NCBI RefSeq assembly: GCF_902726645.1 | Contig: NZ_CACVAO010000001.1 | Coordinates: 2,712,764-2,776,763, forward strand | Direction: 5' to 3' | Origin: Halobacillus ihumii | Lineage (GTDB): Bacteria; Bacillota; Bacilli; Bacillales; Halobacillaceae | Length of the DNA stretch: 64,000 nucleotides | Shown: in pieces, positions 58,183 to 64,000 of the stretch | Layout of the letters: every line of letters starts with the position of its first letter | Position numbering within the stretch: position 1 is the first letter of the stretch | The notes under the pieces: model-generated | Told to the model about the DNA's origin: nothing | The model's input: the letters and a program-made list of their open reading frames with translations, nothing else | Database searches by the model: none | Program-made: the position numbers and the translations under genes

Positions 58183-59349
58183 TCACTCACCAAAAGCTTC
58201 CGGAAGCATTTTAAATCCATCAATCTCCGCATCTTCTTCCACTTCAATCATAATGCAGCGTTTGCCCTTATAGTTGACTTGTTTCACGTATTGCAAATCC
58301 TGAGGGCTGATTGCGATGTTAGCTATCTTCGTATTGATTTTGATCGATTTTGATTTGTATTTAGGGACGATGCTGCTTGCTTTCAGCTCATATGTTTCAT
58401 CATCGGTGATTCTTTGGAAAGCAGTTTTTACTTTTTCACTATCGACTGTTTCACCACTCTGAGTTAACACACGCTCTACGTCCTTATAGTCGAGCTTTGG
58501 TGCGGTGTCTTCTTCATTTTCCTCGACGGTACGGTTGATTTCTCCATAGACATTCGCGAGAGTGGAGGGATTGAGTTGATTTCCTACTACATCTTTGATC
58601 ACTTCTTCAAAAACTGCCTTGTCTTCCTTTGCCGTCATAAACTCTTCTCCGTTTAATACGTCTTCAATAAAGCGGTAGTCAGGTTCATTGGCTTTGCCCG
58701 CAGCGTAGAGAATGTGGTTCACATCAGACGCGCCATCTGTGATGCAGGGAAATAGAAATCCTGTCATCGGGTTCTTGAGATCAATGACCGGGTCGACTTC
58801 AATCTTGTACTTGAACTCTTTCTCAACATAATCGAATTTTATTTCCTTTTTAGGCTCTTGAGTCTGGTTGATGCTGCAAAGAATAAAAGGATTCGAATAA
58901 ACGGCGTCCCGTTCACTTTCCTCAGCTTCTTCATTACGGTGTTTCATTGGTTTCATATATTCGGCGCGAATGAAGGTAATGACGACATCCTTTTCATACG
59001 GATGGTCTTTGATCATTTTTTCTGTCATCTGCAGCATCTGTTCTTTCCAGTCCTCGATCTCATTACTTAGCAAACCTTTATGTAAAATGAGCTGACTATG
59101 ATTTTCAGCGTCGCGTTTGAACTTTAATTCAAATAACTTTTCATCGAGCTGGCCCGTCAACACTTTTTTAAAATTATTCATAAAAAGCTCCTGCTGATCT
59201 CGGTCGAGCATTTCGAACGGCTGGCTTTGGTGATGGTAGATGTCCGTTGATTCTTTCATGATATATACGTTAAAAATGTCTGAGATCTTCAATAAATCAT
59301 TGTCTACTTTTAGTTGTCTGCGGATGCCGGCTAAGTCTTTTTTGTCCAT
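58183..59349 (-). CDS. DUF4317 family protein
   Basis: A 388-residue soluble, acidic protein beginning MDKKDLAGIRRQLKVDND, the usual start of DUF4317 proteins, and containing GFLFPCITDGASDVNHILY and a KCIMIEVEEDAEIDGF-like end. No signal peptide or membrane segment. The family is widespread in Firmicutes and has no known function. It converges on the rlmCD pair, with array A between the 3' ends. Confidence 0.85.
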   Translation of the reverse strand: MDKKDLAGIRRQLKVDNDLLKISDIFNVYIMKESTDIYHHQSQPFEMLDRDQQELFMNNFKKVLTGQLDEKLFELKFKRDAENHSQLILHKGLLSNEIEDWKEQMLQMTEKMIKDHPYEKDVVITFIRAEYMKPMKHRNEEAEESERDAVYSNPFILCSINQTQEPKKEIKFDYVEKEFKYKIEVDPVIDLKNPMTGFLFPCITDGASDVNHILYAAGKANEPDYRFIEDVLNGEEFMTAKEDKAVFEEVIKDVVGNQLNPSTLANVYGEINRTVEENEEDTAPKLDYKDVERVLTQSGETVDSEKVKTAFQRITDDETYELKASSIVPKYKSKSIKINTKIANIAISPQDLQYVKQVNYKGKRCIMIEVEEDAEIDGFKMLPEAFGE

Positions 59350-59658
59350 CGTTCGTTCACTCCTAAGTTACTCGAATTCGTTCTATGATTCTTTTATTTT
59401 AACATAGGCTTCACTTCAGTACGGAGTTACTGACATTAGAGGGGGATAAGTATATGATGTAATATTTTGAATGGATAGATGTAGGGGAAACACAGTCCCC
59501 CGCCACCTGGGATTGGTGGAGTTTTAAGGTTAATGTTTCACATGAAGATACTATAGTCTAATGGTTATCAGGTTAAATATGGTAGAATATGTCGCAAGGA
59601 AAATTCTTAGATAAGTTAAATGCTTAGTACAATGGAAGAAAAGAGGGATATCAAATCT
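59350..59658. other. Gap before the disrupted helicase gene
   Basis: No gene seen. Two small hairpins lie near 59490-59525 (GGGG...CCCC and CCACC...GGTGG). A -10-like TAGAAT is near 59582. A GAGGG site precedes the ATG at 59659. Confidence 0.4.
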
Positions 59659-59756
59659 ATGGATATAGAAAACTATCTCATCCTTTTAAAAGGGAAAGAC
59701 AAAACCGAACAGATCGAGAGTTGGGAGTATCAACGAGGAAAGTGTCTAGTTAAGTT
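59659..59756 (+). pseudogene. 5' fragment of the helicase gene cut by the IS element
   Basis: ATG 59659 opens 33 codons (MDIENYLILL... to ...CLVKF) before the IS begins. Without the insertion the frame would run on to the N-terminal sequence NHNNK and then YPYNEQYVEVYN of the gene at 61153-63774. The fragment ends with the target duplication AGTTAAGTT (59748-59756). Confidence 0.75.
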
Positions 59757-61128
59757 CACTAGTGTTGCATAAATAATATCTGAATGTTCAGAACTTATTC
59801 AGATCCATAAAAAAATCCTTTATAATGGTTGGCGCAGGGGTTCCTGTCCAAATCCAATATAAAGGACTCTCACATGGACAAGAATACCGTAAAAACGTCA
59901 TTTGGTAAATACGTAAACGTAATGAATCTAGAAAATTTAGCTGTCCCTATCCAAGAGATGGACCGGTATACGAAAAAATATTCGTTTGAATCCTATCTCC
60001 ATTTCATGATTTACGCTCATTTAAACGAAATAGACAGCCTTCGGGCGTTAGAAGATGCGCTGATTAATAAGAATCTTCAAGCTCAGCTGGGTTTTGAAAC
60101 GCTTAGTGTCTCGCAGTTATCACGAAAGCATCGAGCCATCGATTCAGACATTCTGGCAGCGATTTTCGCTGAACTATCTATGAGAATCAAAGGGAAATCT
60201 GGTCCGACTAAATTCGGAAAGCCTCTCTATTTGATAGATTCCTCGACAATCACACTGAATAAGGACCAATTTCCCTGGGCATCTTTTCGAACCACAAAGT
60301 CTGGAGTAAAACTTCATTTGAGATTGGTTTTTATGGATGATAACCACCAGTTCCCTGATCAAGCGGTCATCACGCCAGCACTTGAGCACGATAACAATCA
60401 ACTGGACATCTTAATGGATGAGAAAGATGTCATGTATGTGTTTGACCGCGGCTACATGGACTTTGAACGCTTCGATGAGCTTTGTCGGGAAGGGTATACA
60501 TTCTTAACCCGAATCAAGAAAAACACTGTCGTGACAGAAGTTGAAGCGTGCCCAGTCGAAGACTCGCCTCGTATTAAATCGGACCGTGTCGTGCGGCTGG
60601 GATCTTTTCAAAATATGATGGATGCCGAGATGAGAGTCATCGAAGTTTGGGATACGAAGCATAATCTTCTTCGGCTTACGACCAATGATATGGAAACACC
60701 GGCTGAAACCTTAGCTGAAATGTATCGAAATCGTTGGCAGATTGAACTTTTCTTTCGATGGATCAAGCAACACGTCACAATCAAACGTTTTTTCAGCTTT
60801 GATGAGGAAGCCGCTCAAAACCAGATTTATATCGCATTGATTACGTTCTGTTTACTAGTTCTACATAGTCAGGAAACTCAATCGAAGTTAAGCCCATTAA
60901 AAGTCGCTAGAAGGTTGAAAGCCCTGATATGGCAGTCTTGTCAGGAATGGAAAGAAGCCCTCCGGAGTGTCCCCTGATACAGACGCGATGGCTGTTGTCT
61001 CAAGTTTAACTGTATAAAAATACCAAATGGATAGAATCGCCTGTTTAGGTGGATGTTCTCTTTTTTTACTTTAACAGCTAAATATGAGATTACTGAATTT
61101 TTGGACTATATTAATGCAACGCTAGTGA
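59757..61128 (+). mobile_element. IS4-family insertion sequence, complete, about 1.37 kb
   Basis: Inverted ends are CACTAGTGTTGCAT on the left and, inverted, CACTAGCGTTGCAT on the right (one mismatch in 14). The element carries one transposase gene. AGTTAAGTT is repeated directly outside both ends (59748-59756 and 61129-61137), a nine-base target duplication. The intact ends and identical duplication suggest a fairly recent insertion. Confidence 0.9.
59874..60977 (+). CDS. IS4-family DDE transposase
   Basis: A 367-residue transposase. The DDE residues lie in LIDSSTIT, FDRGYMDF and WQIELFF. The last is within YRNRWQIELFFRWIK, the Y-(2)-R-(3)-E-(6)-K signature of the IS4 family. ATG 59874, preceded by AAAGGA, is preferred to an in-frame TTG at 59829. 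The gene appears intact, so the element may still be active. Confidence 0.9.
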   Translation: MDKNTVKTSFGKYVNVMNLENLAVPIQEMDRYTKKYSFESYLHFMIYAHLNEIDSLRALEDALINKNLQAQLGFETLSVSQLSRKHRAIDSDILAAIFAELSMRIKGKSGPTKFGKPLYLIDSSTITLNKDQFPWASFRTTKSGVKLHLRLVFMDDNHQFPDQAVITPALEHDNNQLDILMDEKDVMYVFDRGYMDFERFDELCREGYTFLTRIKKNTVVTEVEACPVEDSPRIKSDRVVRLGSFQNMMDAEMRVIEVWDTKHNLLRLTTNDMETPAETLAEMYRNRWQIELFFRWIKQHVTIKRFFSFDEEAAQNQIYIALITFCLLVLHSQETQSKLSPLKVARRLKALIWQSCQEWKEALRSVP

Positions 61129-61137
61129 GTTAAGTTC
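61129..61137. repeat. Right copy of the 9-bp target duplication
   Basis: AGTTAAGTT, identical to the copy at 59748-59756, directly after the right inverted repeat of the IS. Confidence 0.8.
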
Positions 61138-61152
61138 AATCATAACAATAAA

Positions 61153-63774
61153 GTGTATCCCTATAACGAGCAGTATGTCGAGGTATATAATTGTTTAGAA
61201 GAGGTGGACGCAAGTAATAGAATTGTGTATGAAAATGACCAGCCAATCTCTAATATACGCAGGATCCTCGATTTTGGTCCCTACATCAAGATTATTTTCA
61301 AGAACGGATGTAACGATAAATATGACAGTTCTACCATTAAGTTCGAACAGTCTGCCTTGGCCAATGATACGTCAAGAAAGGTTTTTAAATATCTGAAAGA
61401 ACTTGCTAACCAAGTAGGTAAAAAAGTGGGTGAAGAGGAGACTTTCTTAGCAAAGCAATTCCAAGGTCTCTCTTTTATTAGTCCTCGTAGTGTTCTTTCT
61501 AATTATTTGGAAATGAAGCCTCTAAAAAAAGAAGAACAACCTCCGGCTGTCCTGTTCCCTTTTGGATTTAACAGCAGTCAGAAGTCGGCGGTTGAAAAGG
61601 CGATGAAGGATCAGGTGAGTATAATCGAGGGACCTCCTGGGACTGGGAAGACTCAGACGATTTTGAATATCATTGCCAATGCAATTATGAATGATAAGAC
61701 GGTTGCCGTAACTTCTAATAACAATGCTGCTACTATTAATGTGTATGAGAAGTTGCAAAAACATGGGTTAGAGTTTATAGCTGCATCCCTTGGTAATAAA
61801 GAGAACAAAAAGACTTTTTTTGCTGAGCAGAATGGTACATATCCAGCTATGAGTGGTTGGAAGTTGGAGGAAGAAGAGTATCAATCGATTCATGCAATGT
61901 TGAGGGGTAAGCAGGACCGTTTGACTCACATGCTTGAAAGAAAGAACAGGCTTGCTTCATTGAAACAGGAACTATCAAACTTGAAAATAGAGTATCAATA
62001 TTTTTGGGACTATATACCGGCTAAAAGTGTCGAAGGATTAGAATTGAAGACTCTTTTTCGATTGAGTGCAGATAAGATTTTGAATATCCTAGTTAGCTAT
62101 AAAAAAATGGCCTCGGAAGGAAAGATGAAGGGTCTCAGTAAAATTCGACAGCTGTTTCTTCATGGAATTTATAGTTTCAAAATGTACTCCTATCCGGCAG
62201 AGGATGTTGTTACCTTTTTGCAGATGAAGTTTTATGACTTGAAAATGCAAGAGTTAACAGATGAAATGGCTAAAATAGCACAGGATCTCGAGAATTACCA
62301 TTTTGACAGCGCTATGGAAGAGTACACCGAAGCATCAATGAAACTATTTAAAGCCTCTTTGGCTAAGAAATATGGCTCAAAAAGGGAGAGGGTTCAATTT
62401 CAGGAAGATGCACTTTGGAAAAACATTGAACGATTTATCAAAGATTATCCCCTCATTTTAAGTACAACTCATTCTTTACGGAACTGCTCACCAAAGAACT
62501 ATTTATTCGACTTTGTACTTGTTGATGAAGCTTCGCAAGTGGATATCGTTACAGGCGCTTTGGCTTTATCTTCTGCGAAAAATGCTGTTATTGTTGGGGA
62601 TCTGAAGCAACTTCCCAATGTAGTTACAAAGGAGGTAAGAAAGGCAGCAGACAAGATTTTTGATTCTTACCAATTGTCATCGTCGTACAATTTTGCAGAG
62701 CAAAATTTATTGTCGTCGATGGTGAGCTTATTTTCTGCTATTCCACGAACATTACTAAAAGAGCATTACCGCTGTCATCCGAAGATCATCGGGTTTTGTA
62801 ATCAAAAATTTTACAACAATGAATTGATTGTACTGAGTGAACGTGAAAAAACGGAAAGTCCGATTAAATTGTATCAAACAGTGGAGGGAAATCACGCGAG
62901 AGGAAAGGTCAATCAACGACAGATCGATGTAATCTTCAAAGAGGTTCTTCCGCAGCAAAGAAACAATGAGGAGCAATCGGTCGGTATCGTTGCCCCTTAT
63001 CGTTCGCAAGCAGATAAACTTCACGCCGAAAATGTAATGCCTGAAATCCAGGCAGACACCGTTCATAAATATCAAGGAAGAGAAAAGGACATGATGATCC
63101 TGACGACAGTTTCAAATAAAGTGAAAGCGAAAGATTTCGTCGACGATCCAAATCTCATTAATGTAGCTGTTTCGCGTGCCGTAGAACAACTGGTTGTGGT
63201 AGTTGCTAAAGGAAGTGAATCCTGGCATGGTACGAACATCGGTGACTTGGTTAAGTATATCAAATATAATAATTATGAAATCATCCAGAGTGAAATTCGT
63301 TCTGTATTCGATCTTCTCTATAGCAGTTATTCAGATAAGCTGCTGAAAGTCATGGCGAGTACTAAGAAAGTGTCCAAATACCAGTCCGAGAATTTGATGA
63401 ATGCAGTAATTGAAAAGGTCTTGGGGGAAGACGAGTTCACCAGTCTTGACCATGTTCTCCACCAGCCTCTAAAAATGTTGATTAAGGATTCCGGCAAACT
63501 AAATGAAGATGAACGAACTTATGCCATGAATATACTGACACATACGGATTTTGTGATTTTTAACAAAATGGATAAAATGCCGGTCTTAGTCGTTGAGGTG
63601 GATGGACATGACTACCATGAAAACAATCCGGCCCAGTTAAGTAGAGATGAAATGAAGGATGCTATTCTAAAGAAGTACGGAATTCCAATTGTAAGGATGA
63701 AAACAACAGGAAGTGAAGAAGAAACCATTCTCCGCAATAAGCTTAAAGAGCTGTTACGACAAAGCGCAGTATAA
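61153..63774 (+). CDS. Superfamily 1 helicase with C-terminal nuclease-like domain, 5' end displaced by IS
   Basis: The remaining 873 codons have Walker A EGPPGTGKT (159-167), a long coiled insertion (about 230-400), VDEASQ, GDLKQLPN, EHYRCHP, VGIVAPYRSQ, TVHKYQGREKD and INVAVSRA. These are the motif set of UPF1/DNA2-like superfamily 1B helicases. The last 80 residues (VVEVDGHDYHENN, RDEMKDAILKKYGIPIVRMKT) resemble Vsr/DUF2726-like PD-(D/E)XK nucleases. GTG 61153 has no ribosome binding site because the true start is beyond the IS. Similar proteins occur in defence loci; that role is inferred. Product is probably not made. Confidence 0.75.
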   Translation: MYPYNEQYVEVYNCLEEVDASNRIVYENDQPISNIRRILDFGPYIKIIFKNGCNDKYDSSTIKFEQSALANDTSRKVFKYLKELANQVGKKVGEEETFLAKQFQGLSFISPRSVLSNYLEMKPLKKEEQPPAVLFPFGFNSSQKSAVEKAMKDQVSIIEGPPGTGKTQTILNIIANAIMNDKTVAVTSNNNAATINVYEKLQKHGLEFIAASLGNKENKKTFFAEQNGTYPAMSGWKLEEEEYQSIHAMLRGKQDRLTHMLERKNRLASLKQELSNLKIEYQYFWDYIPAKSVEGLELKTLFRLSADKILNILVSYKKMASEGKMKGLSKIRQLFLHGIYSFKMYSYPAEDVVTFLQMKFYDLKMQELTDEMAKIAQDLENYHFDSAMEEYTEASMKLFKASLAKKYGSKRERVQFQEDALWKNIERFIKDYPLILSTTHSLRNCSPKNYLFDFVLVDEASQVDIVTGALALSSAKNAVIVGDLKQLPNVVTKEVRKAADKIFDSYQLSSSYNFAEQNLLSSMVSLFSAIPRTLLKEHYRCHPKIIGFCNQKFYNNELIVLSEREKTESPIKLYQTVEGNHARGKVNQRQIDVIFKEVLPQQRNNEEQSVGIVAPYRSQADKLHAENVMPEIQADTVHKYQGREKDMMILTTVSNKVKAKDFVDDPNLINVAVSRAVEQLVVVVAKGSESWHGTNIGDLVKYIKYNNYEIIQSEIRSVFDLLYSSYSDKLLKVMASTKKVSKYQSENLMNAVIEKVLGEDEFTSLDHVLHQPLKMLIKDSGKLNEDERTYAMNILTHTDFVIFNKMDKMPVLVVEVDGHDYHENNPAQLSRDEMKDAILKKYGIPIVRMKTTGSEEETILRNKLKELLRQSAV

Positions 63775-63899
63775 ATAACGCCTTATCGGAGGGGGATAAA
63801 ACCCTTAGTCGTGGAGATAGCTCCTTAACGAGAGGCGATAACGTCCTAACTGTTAGCCATAGTGTCCTATCTCAATAAGATACCTCCCTAATGATAAAT
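63774..63899. repeat. Tandem array of six 21-bp units (array B)
   Basis: Units start at 63774, 63795, 63816, 63837, 63858 and 63879; the first base is the last base of the helicase stop codon. Typical units are GATAGCTCCTTAACGAGAGG and GATAACGTCCTAACTGTTAG plus one base. Units 3, 4 and 5 match the same-numbered units of array A most closely. The remaining 100 bases to the window end show nothing I can name. Confidence 0.85.
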
Positions 63900-64000
63900 T
63901 TGAAGCTATTCAATTAGGCTTATGGTATATTTTCGAGATTGGGTTTGGCCGAAATTATGGGAGCAACTTTCAGATAGTAATCTTCTAGCTACCTTTGTGG

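Noticed and set aside
58053-63899. The 21-bp arrays considered as CRISPR
   Set aside because: Units are contiguous with no spacers, the unit itself varies, and no cas genes are present.

Overview
The window looks like chromosomal DNA of a low-GC Gram-positive spore former of the family Bacillaceae, most likely a moderately halophilic or marine genus such as Halobacillus, Virgibacillus or Thalassobacillus. Reasons: AGGAGG-type ribosome binding sites with GTG/TTG starts; a guaA, pbuG, yebE, yebG, purEKBCSQLFMNHD, yerA, yerB, yerC, pcrB, pcrA, ligA, camS, proline symporter, gatCAB, dgkB, rlmCD order that follows Bacillus subtilis; a YjcZ-type sporulation protein; and two Na+/proline symporters. 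The genus is an inference; no rRNA gene is present.

Layout. (1) 1-8539: an aromatic-acid catabolic cluster cut by the window start: a Paa-type multicomponent aryl-CoA epoxidase (paaA end, paaB, paaC, and paaD split into two genes), a 3-hydroxyacyl-CoA dehydrogenase with a catalytically degenerate partner, an aldehyde dehydrogenase, an enoyl-CoA hydratase, a benzoate-CoA-ligase-family enzyme and a PaaJ-like thiolase. (2) 8706-11254: aroK, aroD, a YjcZ-like protein and a fragment resembling an ECF sigma factor. (3) 11580-16011: MoxR ATPase, DUF58 and transglutaminase genes (yeaC-yeaD-yebA). (4) 16058-34018: purine metabolism under three guanine-type riboswitches (guaA, pbuG, purE operon), with PurR boxes at purE, and the complete IMP pathway from purE to purD. 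(5) 34869-44474: yerA, yerB, yerC, pcrB, pcrA, ligA, camS. (6) 44985-48532: P5C dehydrogenase, a 42-residue membrane protein and a proline symporter. (7) 48750-53022: gatCAB and dgkB. (8) 53254-63774: a frameshifted NERD gene, a second symporter with its own small membrane protein, rlmCD, a small zinc-ribbon protein, DUF4317, and a superfamily 1 helicase-nuclease gene split by an IS4-family element.

Best candidates for undescribed biology: the paired small membrane proteins translationally coupled to both symporters, sharing a TGCATAAAAAT motif upstream; the Paa-type epoxidase combined with a benzoate-CoA-ligase-family enzyme, a split PaaD and a degenerate dehydrogenase; arrays of exactly 21-bp units abutting stop codons at three loci; a family of hairpin-rich dispersed repeats; and the helicase-nuclease disrupted by an IS element with a visible target duplication.

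Most of 16-53 kb is conserved housekeeping sequence. The accessory character is concentrated at 1-11 kb and 53-64 kb and in the larger intergenic gaps.
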